DNA from: Bacillota bacterium
GTDB lineage: Bacteria; Bacillota; Sulfobacillia; JAJZYS01; JAJZLH01
NCBI GenBank assembly: GCA_021827745.1
Contig: JAKAUI010000018.1
Location: 1-64,000, forward strand
Length of the DNA: 64,000 nt
Direction of reading: 5' to 3'
Under the pieces are notes generated by a model. It was not told the DNA's origin. It searched no databases and was given only the letters and a program-made list of their open reading frames with translations. The position numbers were made by a program, and so were the translations under genes. Shown here one piece after another: positions 50,902 through 59,655 of the stretch (within the stretch, counting starts at the first letter, position 1; each line of letters starts with the position of its first letter).

Positions 50902-51318
50902 CTACCCGCCGTCAGATGTGGATGGTCTCTGGGCAGGCTGGCCGCTAGTCGGCCTCTTGCCGTGCTTCTTCCTCTTCCGGGTCTCATTCGGGTCGAGCCG
51001 TATGGCCTGGACCAGGGCTCGGCGAGGCCACTCACCCTGGACGGCCTGCTGCAGCCAGTAGGCTGGCTTGTCGCTCATTGCCGCAAAGCGGTGGTGTGTA
51101 AAGCTCAACTCGGGGTTCCGCAGCGTCGGCGGGAATGCCTCGGCGGTGTGGATCAGTTGCCTGACGTAGGCGGCGCTGAGGTTGTTGGCCTCGGCCAGTT
51201 CCGAGGCGGTGCTCCGGCCGCGGTCGGCCCGCAGAGCGAGAGCGGCGTCAGCCTGCGCCCAGAGAGTTTTCTCTTGACGCGCCCGGGCCTGGCGGAACTC
51301 GTCGAAATAGTCTGTCAT
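50902..51318 (-). CDS. Hypothetical HTH-like protein
   Basis: MTDYFDEFRQARARQEKTLWAQ...RSTASELAEANNLSAAYVRQLIHTAEAF. Confidence 0.6.
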   Translation of the reverse strand: MTDYFDEFRQARARQEKTLWAQADAALALRADRGRSTASELAEANNLSAAYVRQLIHTAEAFPPTLRNPELSFTHHRFAAMSDKPAYWLQQAVQGEWPRRALVQAIRLDPNETRKRKKHGKRPTSGQPAQRPSTSDGG

Positions 51319-51335
51319 CGCTCGCGGCTTCTCTC

Positions 51336-51533
51336 CTATCCAATGATGGCGGTCCATGAACGGACCACCTCTTCCAGGGTTACGTCTGAGGCACCTCGCT
51401 TTGCCCGGCAGCGGGCAAGCACCACCCGCATCGCCTCAAGAGGTCCTAGGGAGGCCGCTTCGGAGACCTCCAGACAGTCAACAGCCTCGTCGATCCGATG
51501 GGCTCGCTCCCAGGTGTCCGGCATGATGATCAC
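51336..51533 (-). CDS. Hypothetical protein (65 aa)
   Basis: MIIMPDTWERAHRIDEAVDCLEVSEAASLGPLEAMRVVLARCRAKRGASDVTLEEVVRSWTAIIG; precedes 50902..51318 in the same orientation. Confidence 0.5.
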   Translation of the reverse strand: MIIMPDTWERAHRIDEAVDCLEVSEAASLGPLEAMRVVLARCRAKRGASDVTLEEVVRSWTAIIG

Positions 51534-51615
51534 TCCTTAGATGCAATGACGCTCGGTTCCTTGATCTTGGCCCCGCGTGGGAGTCCCATAGCTATATCAC
51601 CCTTGTGGCGATCGC

Positions 51616-52794
51616 CTATGGCGTGGCGGTTCTCGCTTCATCACCGGCGGCCAGCCCTTCCGGCTCTGCGACGGCCGCGCCCCGGCCGTTATAACATGCC
51701 CTGGCCAGGATGTTCCTGGCGGCGTTTTCGTCTCTGTGCGCTCGGTACCCGCAGTGCGGGCAGACGTGAATGCGGGTCGTAATTTTCTTCGGCACCAGCT
51801 CGCCGCAGCTCGCGCACTCCTGGCTGCTGTACGCTGCCCTAACTTTGACCACCCGGTGGCCTGCGGCTTCCGCCTTCTCCGTCAGCAGGCGCTGGAATGT
51901 GCCCCACGACACATCCTCGATGGCGCCGGCGATCCGATGGTTTGTCCGCATCCCAGCCAGGTTGAGCAGCTCGACGGCGATCAGGCCGTGGTTCACGGCG
52001 TAGGAGCGAGCTGTCTTGTGCAAAAAGTCGTGGCGTTGGCGTGACACCTTGAGGTGGAGCTTGGCGAGCCTTGCCCGCTGCTTCTGCCACCGTCTGCTGC
52101 CGTACTGTTTGCGAGCCAGGGCTCGTTGCTCGGCGATGATCTGTGGCCTGACCTTCTTAAAGAACCGCGGGTTCGGCACTCGTCCGCCGTCGCTGTCCGT
52201 GACCAGTGCGTGCAGTCCTGCATCCAGGCCGATCGGCGGATGACCACACGGGTCACAGGGCGCGGGATCAGGGAGTGTGCAGGCGATCAGGGCGTACCAA
52301 CCGCCGTCGGCACGCAGTACCAAATTACAGGTCTTCGGTTCGCCCTTGAGCGGCCGGTGAAGGCGGATCTTGACCGGACCGCCCAGTTTCTTGGGGATCA
52401 TCAGCCGCCGGCCGTCAGCCGACAGTCGCCAGTCATGTGGGTGTTGGCGACGACTATGTTGCCGCAGCGGAATGGACACACGGCACCGACCATCCAGGTA
52501 GGTGGGAAAGGCCCGCTTCTCGCCTCGGCTACGAGCGGTCACAAAAGCCTCGGTGGTTTGGGAGAGTCTACGGGCGATCGACTGCACCGTGGAGGCCGAT
52601 AGGTGTTCCAACCCCGGACGGGCGTACATCTTACTCAGATCCCGGTAGAAGAGAAATTTGCCGCTTCTCTGGTACTCGGCTCTCACCGCCGCTAGCATGG
52701 CGTTTCGGACTAGGCGGCCTTGATGCATGCCGGCCAATAGAGCCGCCCGCTGGCGGGGAGTTGGGCTGAGTCGGTAGCAGAATGTGCGCATCAT
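51616..52794 (-). CDS. tnpB: TnpB-like transposon protein (IS200/IS605 OrfB family RNA-guided nuclease)
   Basis: IGLDAGLHALVTDSDG, VELLNLAGM, CASCG...CPHCG zinc finger, HRDENAARNILARA; start at MMRTFCYRL. Confidence 0.93.
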   Translation of the reverse strand: MMRTFCYRLSPTPRQRAALLAGMHQGRLVRNAMLAAVRAEYQRSGKFLFYRDLSKMYARPGLEHLSASTVQSIARRLSQTTEAFVTARSRGEKRAFPTYLDGRCRVSIPLRQHSRRQHPHDWRLSADGRRLMIPKKLGGPVKIRLHRPLKGEPKTCNLVLRADGGWYALIACTLPDPAPCDPCGHPPIGLDAGLHALVTDSDGGRVPNPRFFKKVRPQIIAEQRALARKQYGSRRWQKQRARLAKLHLKVSRQRHDFLHKTARSYAVNHGLIAVELLNLAGMRTNHRIAGAIEDVSWGTFQRLLTEKAEAAGHRVVKVRAAYSSQECASCGELVPKKITTRIHVCPHCGYRAHRDENAARNILARACYNGRGAAVAEPEGLAAGDEARTATP

Positions 52795-52862
52795 GACGCC
52801 TGTCTCCTGGATAAACTCGCTACCCGGGTAGCGCTTTTGTTTCGTCGCAGAACCACTGGCTC

Positions 52863-53234
52863 TCAACCCTCCTTGAGGAGGCGGTGCCTCGGGTCGACCA
52901 GCCAGGCGCTCCGACCGCGGCGAAGATTATAAAAGCAGTTGTCGAATTCCGAGTCGCTATCAAAGAGCGTGAGCGTGCCAGCACCCCGGCGTACCAGGAG
53001 AATGGCCCGGCGGTCGCGATTGAACCAAATGGAAGTGCGCGTGCTGGTGTCGGTGTAACCGTGAGCGAGAGCTGCCATAAGCGCGTCGGGCAGGCCGTCC
53101 GAACCGAGGTCGAAGGCAAGATTGCCCGCGCGGTCGTACCAGCTGAATCTGTCTGCCACCCAGGCAAGCATTTCAGGGTCGTGTGCCGGTGCAGCCGGGG
53201 CGTCCGGTTTGGGCCTCAAATCATGCGGTGCCAC
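52863..53234 (-). CDS. Hypothetical protein (123 aa)
   Basis: GTG start; overlaps upstream micro-ORF. Confidence 0.55.
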   Translation of the reverse strand: MAPHDLRPKPDAPAAPAHDPEMLAWVADRFSWYDRAGNLAFDLGSDGLPDALMAALAHGYTDTSTRTSIWFNRDRRAILLVRRGAGTLTLFDSDSEFDNCFYNLRRGRSAWLVDPRHRLLKEG

Positions 53235-53374
53235 TTGCGCCGCCTCCCTCTCTGCCGACTCACTCCACGCCAGATCGCAAAGATCATCATTGCGGCGAAA
53301 AACCAGCTCGTTGGACTGTTCAGGTGCGCCAGGTCATAGCCCAGCCAGACCAAGTGGTACAAGGTGTAACCCAC
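53216..53374 (-). CDS. Small single-TM protein (52 aa)
   Basis: Hand translation: VGYTLYHLVWLGYDLAHLNSPTSWFFAAMMIFAIWRGVSRQRGRRRKWHRMI*; SD GGAGG; not in supplied ORF list. Confidence 0.5.
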   Translation of the reverse strand: MGYTLYHLVWLGYDLAHLNSPTSWFFAAMMIFAIWRGVSRQRGRRRKWHRMI

Positions 53375-53414
53375 GGGCCATTCCTCCAGTTACTTCCAGG
53401 CTTAAGGCAGTGCT

Positions 53415-53438
53415 AGGGCCGCCCGGGCGGGCGGCCCT
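53415..53438. repeat. GC-rich intergenic hairpin AGGGCCGCCC/GGGCGGCCCT
   Basis: Perfect 10-bp stem, 4-nt loop. Confidence 0.75.
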
Positions 53439-53456
53439 GTCACGAGAGACACGGGC

Positions 53457-54938
53457 CTAGCTGGCCTCGGCTTCGGTTTCCGTTGACGGCTGGGACTGGA
53501 GTCGAGTCGCCCGGCGGCGGCGTCGCATCTCAGCGGCCAGCAGCATCAGGAGCGCGAAGATCAACACGCCGATGAACCACCAGGGAAAGGCGGCGATGAT
53601 CGGCACGGTGCGGGACACGCTCTGGCCATCGAACGCGGTGGCTTGGACGTACAGCTTGGCACCCGAGGGAATGGTAACGGTCATGTGATCGCCGAAGCCG
53701 AAATAGAAGTGGCGACCAGCGAAGGCGATCCAGCGGACCTGCAAGCCAGCTGGGATGCCATGGATGGTGTATGTGGCGACCTGGCCGGGCTTAACGCTGG
53801 TCGGGCCGACCAACGAGAGCACCAGCGGCACGATGGTGATCGTCTTTGTTGCCATCTGGCCATCCCTGGCAGTCGCCGTAATGGTCACTGGCTGATGCCA
53901 GACGAGATTAGTGTAGAAGAGTCCAGTCGCGGTGATGCCGGTGTCGAACCGGTTGGTCGACCACACGACAGGGGCGGTGGTGTTGACCGAGTAGTGCGCT
54001 GGCACCCCTGGCTGGACGGTCGCTGGGCCGGAGATGACAAGCGCAGCCTTGGGAGTGGGCTTGGCGGGCGTTACCTTCGGCACGACCGGCGCACTTGGCG
54101 CCTGGACGGGCGCGAAGGCATTGCCGCCGAGGACATACGGGATACCCAGGCCTGCCGTCTGGGCGTAGGTGCCAGCCGCCGAGGAGAGTGGGAAGCTCTG
54201 GCTGATCGTGATCTGCTCTCCGGTCGGGATGCGATAGGTGATCTTGCTGTAATTGGTGCCTGCCGGCAGGTTCAGCGAAGAGACCCAACCCGCACCGGCG
54301 TTGAAGATCGGAGCGCTGGCGGTCCAGGTCTCAGGCATGGGCGCAACCGAGTTTGAGTTCCCTACCAGTGGCCCGCTCTGCGAGTAGAGGTGGTAACCGT
54401 TCGCAACGGTCATCCAGCCAGGAATGACGAGATCGACGGTGGTCGTGCCAGCTGCCGAGGTGACCGTCACAGGCACGGTGACAGGGGTGCTGGACGCGTG
54501 GTCCAGAAGCACGGCCGCGACCACGGTGTCTCCGGCCATCGGGCCACTGGGTGAGCCGCCGAAGGTGAAGGACGCTCCGGCGTCAGGGTTGCGGACGCCA
54601 ATTGTCTCATTCACACCCGAGGCGGTCGCGGTGTTGGGAAAGGTGGCGGACATGGCGTCGACAATCAGGCTGGCCATGCCGGTTGGCACCGTCAGGGTGA
54701 TCGGAGGCAACGCAGGCGCGCTGCCGTTCGAGTTGAGCGTGTTGGATTCAGACACCATGATGCCCTTGAGATGATTGCTGGCGGCGGTTCCAAAGACACA
54801 GACGGGCGGTGCGGCAGCACCTAGCGCACTTGGACAGATCGGCGCGCCCGAGGCGGCAGATGCCGGGAACGCCGGGGCGATGACCGCTAGGAGCGCAGCG
54901 ACAAGGAGCCAGGAGCGGAGCTTGATCTTTTGGAACAT
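53457..54938 (-). CDS. Secreted, C-terminally membrane-anchored surface protein
   Basis: Signal peptide MFQKIKLRSWLLVAALLAVIAPAFPASA; Ig-like beta-rich repeats; C-terminal WWFIGVLIFALLMLLAAEMRRRRR anchor; SD GGAGGAG. Confidence 0.75.
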   Translation of the reverse strand: MFQKIKLRSWLLVAALLAVIAPAFPASAASGAPICPSALGAAAPPVCVFGTAASNHLKGIMVSESNTLNSNGSAPALPPITLTVPTGMASLIVDAMSATFPNTATASGVNETIGVRNPDAGASFTFGGSPSGPMAGDTVVAAVLLDHASSTPVTVPVTVTSAAGTTTVDLVIPGWMTVANGYHLYSQSGPLVGNSNSVAPMPETWTASAPIFNAGAGWVSSLNLPAGTNYSKITYRIPTGEQITISQSFPLSSAAGTYAQTAGLGIPYVLGGNAFAPVQAPSAPVVPKVTPAKPTPKAALVISGPATVQPGVPAHYSVNTTAPVVWSTNRFDTGITATGLFYTNLVWHQPVTITATARDGQMATKTITIVPLVLSLVGPTSVKPGQVATYTIHGIPAGLQVRWIAFAGRHFYFGFGDHMTVTIPSGAKLYVQATAFDGQSVSRTVPIIAAFPWWFIGVLIFALLMLLAAEMRRRRRATRLQSQPSTETEAEAS

Positions 54939-55031
54939 GGGAACTCCTCCTTCTTTCCTGGGGCGTTGGGGCCGGGTCGTCGGGACGGGGCTGGGCCGAG
55001 TTACAATCCACCTCCCTTCGCGCAAAGTAAT

Positions 55032-55055
55032 AGGGGCGGCCGATTGGCCGCCCCT
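55032..55055. repeat. GC-rich intergenic hairpin AGGGGCGGCC/GGCCGCCCCT
   Basis: Perfect 10-bp stem, 4-nt loop. Confidence 0.75.
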
Positions 55056-55069
55056 GGGATCACTAGTTG

Positions 55070-56641
55070 TTACCGCCCCCTTAGCAACTCGCCCAGGCCC
55101 TCCAAGTCGATGGCGGGCATGGGCCCGCTGCCTGGCGGGGTGAACGGCCGGCCGAGCAGCCGCTCGGCCAGAGCCTCGAGGCTGGGAGCGGGTGGCAGAC
55201 TACGACGCATGGCATCGAGGCGCTCAGAGATCTCCGGGTGAGATGGGTTGCCGGCGAGCGCTTCGGCCCGCCAGCGGGGGTTGTTGAAATACGGCCGCTG
55301 CCAGATCAAGGAAGCGCGGCGACCGCTACGCTGGGCGATCAGGCGGGTACGATTGAGGGTCGTCACCTCGTCGGCGAGCAAGACCTTGCGCTGAAAGGTC
55401 TGCGGCGAGAAGGTTGGTTGGCCGGAGGCGGCAGTTTGCCTCACATGAGTGATGACAGTAGTCATGCCTAGACGGTCGCTGACCCATTCGGCGCTGTCGT
55501 GGCCGAGACCGGGAAAGGCTAGGTAGCAGTGGGCCGTGTCGACGATGGCACTAGCGCGATCTGCGCCGTACACGTCGTTGATCTGGCGGATGGCTTGCAA
55601 ACCGAGGACGGTGCTGACACCCGCGCCGGTAAGAGTGCTGAGCGCGTCCAGCAGACCGGGTATCTCGCCAACGTTTGCGAGCTCGTCCAGCTCCAGCCAG
55701 ACTGGCCGCGGTGTGCGGCCAGCCTGGCGCTGAGAGCGGTGCAGGGCCGCAATCAGGCTACCCCAGACGACCGCTTGATGCGCGGCATGATGACCGGAGC
55801 CCAACACGAACACAACGGTTGGCTCGTCCAGCACGCTGTGCCAGTCCCAGTCGGCGTCGCTGAGAATCTGTAGCATGCCAGGAGTCGTCCATGTGTTCAG
55901 GCGAGCCGCGGTGTCGATGGCGATGTTGCTGGCGAGCCTCTTGTCGCCGCCGACGGCTTCGGCGACGACTCTGAGCTGGCTAGCGGCCCAAGCATCAGCC
56001 GTGTCGGCTACTTGCGCCAACCGGGCGGGGTCGCTCGCTGCGACATAGGCGAGAGCCAGGGCATCCGCGAGGTTGCCAGGCCGCCCCACCTGCGCTGACC
56101 CGAGGCGATACGCCAGAACCGCGCTGGCGGAGAGGATCAGGCGTGCCATCGAACCCCAGAACGGCTCACGCTCGCCGCTCTTCGTCGGCACCATCGCCAT
56201 TGCCAGGGCCTGGGCTGCGCTGTAGTTCGGCTCGTTGCTGGTGTGGTCGCTGGGGTCGAGCCAACTCAGCGGGTTCCAGGTATCGCTGAGCTCTGGCCTG
56301 TCGAACCCTACGACTTTGACGATGTAGCCGGCGGTTTCCAGCCGCTGGCGGCTGAGGGCGAGCAGTTCACCCTTGGGATCAGAGATAACGGCGCTGGGGC
56401 GGGGGTCCGGCAGCGTCGGCAAGCGGAGCAGATTCGGCAGAAAGAACGACGCACCCTTCCCCGCGCGCGGCGGGCCAAGAATAAGCAGGTTCTGGCCGAT
56501 CGGCCAGGTCGGGACCAGCACCGGCAGGCCGAAGGAACCCGCACCCAGGGACATTGAGGGGACGCGGGAGCGGGTCGCAAAGCCGCCCGTCCAGGGGCTG
56601 ACAAGCCGAGAGGTCCCATAGTTCGAACGAGCGTTGGGCAT
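55070..56641 (-). CDS. VirD4/TraG-type IV coupling protein
   Basis: NLLILGPPRAGKGASFFLPNLLRLP; SAVISDPKGELLALSRQRLETAGYIVKVVGFDRPELSDTWNPL; ELDELANVGEIPGLLDALSTLTGAGVSTVLGLQAIRQIND. Confidence 0.92.
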   Translation of the reverse strand: MPNARSNYGTSRLVSPWTGGFATRSRVPSMSLGAGSFGLPVLVPTWPIGQNLLILGPPRAGKGASFFLPNLLRLPTLPDPRPSAVISDPKGELLALSRQRLETAGYIVKVVGFDRPELSDTWNPLSWLDPSDHTSNEPNYSAAQALAMAMVPTKSGEREPFWGSMARLILSASAVLAYRLGSAQVGRPGNLADALALAYVAASDPARLAQVADTADAWAASQLRVVAEAVGGDKRLASNIAIDTAARLNTWTTPGMLQILSDADWDWHSVLDEPTVVFVLGSGHHAAHQAVVWGSLIAALHRSQRQAGRTPRPVWLELDELANVGEIPGLLDALSTLTGAGVSTVLGLQAIRQINDVYGADRASAIVDTAHCYLAFPGLGHDSAEWVSDRLGMTTVITHVRQTAASGQPTFSPQTFQRKVLLADEVTTLNRTRLIAQRSGRRASLIWQRPYFNNPRWRAEALAGNPSHPEISERLDAMRRSLPPAPSLEALAERLLGRPFTPPGSGPMPAIDLEGLGELLRGR

Positions 56642-56671
56642 ATCGATACCTCCTCAACAATGGAAAATGGA

Positions 56672-56699
56672 GCAGGGCCGCCCACGAGGGCGGCCCTGC
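56672..56699. repeat. GC-rich intergenic hairpin GCAGGGCCGCC/GGCGGCCCTGC
   Basis: 11-bp inverted repeat sharing core with 53415..53438. Confidence 0.7.
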
Positions 56700-56733
56700 G
56701 TCTGCTGCGGGGGACCGGGATGACCGGTGCCGG

Positions 56734-57117
56734 TTAGAGGTTGGGATCCAGAAGAGGACGGAATCCACGCTCCGCCGCCACCTCTGGTGACAGCACTTTC
56801 AGCCAGCCACGCTGGTCCTCGCACAGCACGCCCGGCCTTCCGGTCGCCTCGCACGTCACGAGCGACCTTTCCTCGGCCAGATCGATGGCACGTTCGATGT
56901 CGGGCGGCGCAGCGGTATTGAGATAGACCCGGAGCGTACCGTACTTCTGTTGGACCCGCTCGGCGCGGATCTCCAGGCCATCGCGTTGCGCTACGCGGGT
57001 GATCTCAACAGCCAGGTCGTGGATCAGACCGAACCAGCCGTCCTCGCACCATACGCCGTGGGGAAACAGGCCAGGAAACTTCTGGTCGAGCTTTTCGTTG
57101 TTCTCGTCGTTCATCAT
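56734..57117 (-). CDS. Hypothetical protein, paralogue A of tandem pair
   Basis: MNDENN...FPGLFPHGVWCEDGWFGLIHDLAVEITRVAQRDG...CEATGRPGVLCEDQRGW. Confidence 0.75.
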   Translation of the reverse strand: MMNDENNEKLDQKFPGLFPHGVWCEDGWFGLIHDLAVEITRVAQRDGLEIRAERVQQKYGTLRVYLNTAAPPDIERAIDLAEERSLVTCEATGRPGVLCEDQRGWLKVLSPEVAAERGFRPLLDPNL

Positions 57118-57249
57118 CGATGCCCCCTCGTGTACTGTGTGTCGGGGTTCGTACGTTACGCGATTTCCCCCTCCCCCAAGAACGGGGCGGGGCCGCTTCT
57201 GCTGGCGACCATCTGTCTGTTGCGGATTGGTTCGATCGTACCTTGGCGG

Positions 57250-57633
57250 TCACGGTTCGTCGGCGGGCTGAAAGCCCTTCGCGACCGCCACATCCGGTGC
57301 CAGGGTGGCATACCACCCACTCTGGTTGTTGACACAGAGCGTTCCTGGCCGACCGGTCTCCTCGCACCGCTGGGCGGAGTGGTCCCTAGCCGCGTCTATG
57401 ACAGCCTGGATGTCATCCGGCGGTTGGCCATCGCTGTCCCAAACTACGCGGAGCGAGCCATACTTCTGTTCGACCGTCGTGAGCCGGACCTGAATGCCCT
57501 CCCGCTGGGCGATACGGGTGACCTCAACGGCCATGTCGCGGACGATGTCAAACCAGCCATCACCACACCACACGCCATAAGGAAACAGGCCAGGGAACTC
57601 GAGGGCGAGCTTCTGGTTGTTCTCGTCGTTCAT
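57250..57633 (-). CDS. Hypothetical protein, paralogue B of tandem pair
   Basis: MNDENNQKLALEFPGLFPYGVWCGDGWFDIVRDMAVEVTRIAQREG...CEETGRPGTLCVNNQSGW. Confidence 0.75.
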   Translation of the reverse strand: MNDENNQKLALEFPGLFPYGVWCGDGWFDIVRDMAVEVTRIAQREGIQVRLTTVEQKYGSLRVVWDSDGQPPDDIQAVIDAARDHSAQRCEETGRPGTLCVNNQSGWYATLAPDVAVAKGFQPADEP

Positions 57634-57768
57634 GCCGCGTCGTCCTCCGGACTGTTCGGTGATTTAGGTTAATGGATTCGGGCAACCAGCCGCAGCGCCC
57701 TGCGGGCATCGCGGCCCAAGCTGTGGGCGGCAAGGGGCACACGCCTACACGGCGAATGACGGGCGGAG

Positions 57769-58536
57769 GTGGTTTTGGTGGACAAGCCAGCTGAGAGCGG
57801 CGACTCTTCGCCAGGGTCAATCATCCTGATCTGCGGCATGATTCACTTCACGTCACGCCTCGACTGGCACATGCAGGATCTGGGCGACGTGACCGATGCC
57901 AGTCGGGCAGAGGAGATTCACGACCTCGTAGACAGGCTGGCTAACTTTCAGCCCACGCATGTCGCCGTCGAACACGAACACGTGGATGATGACGCGTTGA
58001 ACGCCCGCTACCAGGAGTTCCTGGCGGGGAACCTTACGTTGCGCTCCACCGAGGTGGAACAGGTCGGCTTTCGCCTGGCGGGCCAGGCAGGACACTCCAG
58101 GATCTACCCGATCGACTGGATGGGACTCCTCCCCGGTCAGCGCGGCTACGGGGAGGTGCTGGAGTGGGCGAAGTCCCACCAGCCCGAACTCTATCGGGAG
58201 TTGGCGGGAGGAGGATCGGGGACGACGTCTGCCGCCGCCCAACCACTCGTTGATCTGATCCGCCACGCCAACCAGCCCGATTGGGACAGGCAGGCCCAAC
58301 GAAACTACCTGCGCCTCGCTCAGATCGGGGACGGTGACGACTATGTCGGACTGGACTGGCTGACATGGTGGTATCGTCGCAATCTCACCCTCTACGTCAA
58401 CATCGCTCGCCTGGCGGAGACGCCACGGGCGAGGATTCTGGTATTGATCGGGGCAGGACACCGTTTCTTGCTGCATCAGTTCCTTCGGGACAGCGGGCGG
58501 TATACCGTTGAGGACGTGGGGAACTACCTCGCCTGA
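57769..58536 (+). CDS. Hypothetical protein (TraB/ChaN/DUF5694-like)
   Basis: IILICGMIHFTSRLDW; PTHVAVEHEH; RILVLIGAGHRFLLHQFL. Confidence 0.6.
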   Translation: MVLVDKPAESGDSSPGSIILICGMIHFTSRLDWHMQDLGDVTDASRAEEIHDLVDRLANFQPTHVAVEHEHVDDDALNARYQEFLAGNLTLRSTEVEQVGFRLAGQAGHSRIYPIDWMGLLPGQRGYGEVLEWAKSHQPELYRELAGGGSGTTSAAAQPLVDLIRHANQPDWDRQAQRNYLRLAQIGDGDDYVGLDWLTWWYRRNLTLYVNIARLAETPRARILVLIGAGHRFLLHQFLRDSGRYTVEDVGNYLA

Positions 58537-58557
58537 CCAAGAAGACGAGTTGCCTCA

Positions 58558-59400
58558 GTGGCCAGGACTTGCGGTACGGTTGCCGGCCTAGCAGGACTGG
58601 AGAGTGGCTTTCTGCGCGTCGACGTGGCGTCCGATCTACACGTGGACTTTTTCCCTGCCACCCCTAGGGAGTACGCCAAGGTGGTCCTACCCAAGGATCC
58701 GTCTCAAGTTCTCGTGATCGCAGGCGACCTCGGGCACAGCAACGAGCAGGCGGCACAGACCGTGAAGGCGATGCAGGAGATCGGCGGATACGGCCATGTG
58801 CTGGTCGTCTTCGGAAACCATGACATGTACCTCATGGCCGAGTCTCGCCAGTACGAGGACTCATGGGAGCGGCTGACCGAGCTGCGTGGCCTGCTGGAGA
58901 GCGTGCCCAACACGAAGGTCTTGGATGGGGACGTGATCGAGATCGACGGCCTCCGCTTTGGCGGGACGGGCATGTGGTATGACATGTCGTTCGGGCTGGA
59001 GCGGGGGTGCCCGCGGGAAGAGTTGATCTCACTCTGGCATGGCACGAACAGCGATAGCCAGTTCATTCGATGGGGTGAGATCGACATGGACTCCTACATG
59101 TCGGAGCAGCGGCAGAAGCTGGACGCCATCGTGGGCGACCTAGACGTTGTGATTACCCATGTCGGGCCGGACTGGCGGCGGGCCAGCCCGGCGTACCAGA
59201 ACGAGCTGTCTACGGCATTTTTCTACTTCGATGGCCAAGACGAGCTGAAGAGGGTACGTGGCACCTGGCTCTTTGGACACACCCACGAGCGCAGCGATGC
59301 CGTGGTCGGCAGTTGCCGACTGGTGAATGCTGCGCTCGGCTATCCGTGGGAGATGGGAGACAGACGGGTAATGCGGATCGAGATTGGCAAGGGGCCATGA
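58558..59400 (+). CDS. Calcineurin-like metallophosphoesterase
   Basis: VASDLHVDF; VIAGDLGH; VFGNHDMY; VITHVGPDW; LFGHTHE. Confidence 0.9.
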   Translation: MARTCGTVAGLAGLESGFLRVDVASDLHVDFFPATPREYAKVVLPKDPSQVLVIAGDLGHSNEQAAQTVKAMQEIGGYGHVLVVFGNHDMYLMAESRQYEDSWERLTELRGLLESVPNTKVLDGDVIEIDGLRFGGTGMWYDMSFGLERGCPREELISLWHGTNSDSQFIRWGEIDMDSYMSEQRQKLDAIVGDLDVVITHVGPDWRRASPAYQNELSTAFFYFDGQDELKRVRGTWLFGHTHERSDAVVGSCRLVNAALGYPWEMGDRRVMRIEIGKGP

Positions 59401-59402
59401 CC

Positions 59403-59618
59403 TCAGCCCCCTCCACGCTTGAGGCGAGCCAACTTTGACTCGCCGGGCACGTCAGGATACCGACGAGCCATCTCCTCCGGCGTCAGCCGGTATGTCGTCG
59501 TGGGCCCTGTCTCTTCCTTGATTCTTACCGCTAGGGATGGCTGGACAAAGCGGGACTTGGGTCGGCCCGTCCAGTGGCAGGTTAGGGTGTCGGGATCGGG
59601 AGCGTAGCCGCTTTTCAT
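59403..59618 (-). CDS. Hypothetical protein (71 aa)
   Basis: MKSGYAPDPDTLTCHWTGRPKSRFVQPSLAVRIKEETGPTTTYRLTPEEMARRYPDVPGESKLARLKRGGG; SD GGAGGAATGCCC. Confidence 0.6.
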   Translation of the reverse strand: MKSGYAPDPDTLTCHWTGRPKSRFVQPSLAVRIKEETGPTTTYRLTPEEMARRYPDVPGESKLARLKRGGG

Positions 59619-59655
59619 TGGGCATTCCTCCATCTCTGATTGAGTTCGGGGCTCG

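Noticed and set aside
49844-52794. IS607-type element (serine TnpA + TnpB)
   Set aside because: The recombinase has a C-terminal HTH like Tn3/Hin resolvases, not the N-terminal MerR-like HTH of IS607 TnpA, and three ORFs lie between it and TnpB.
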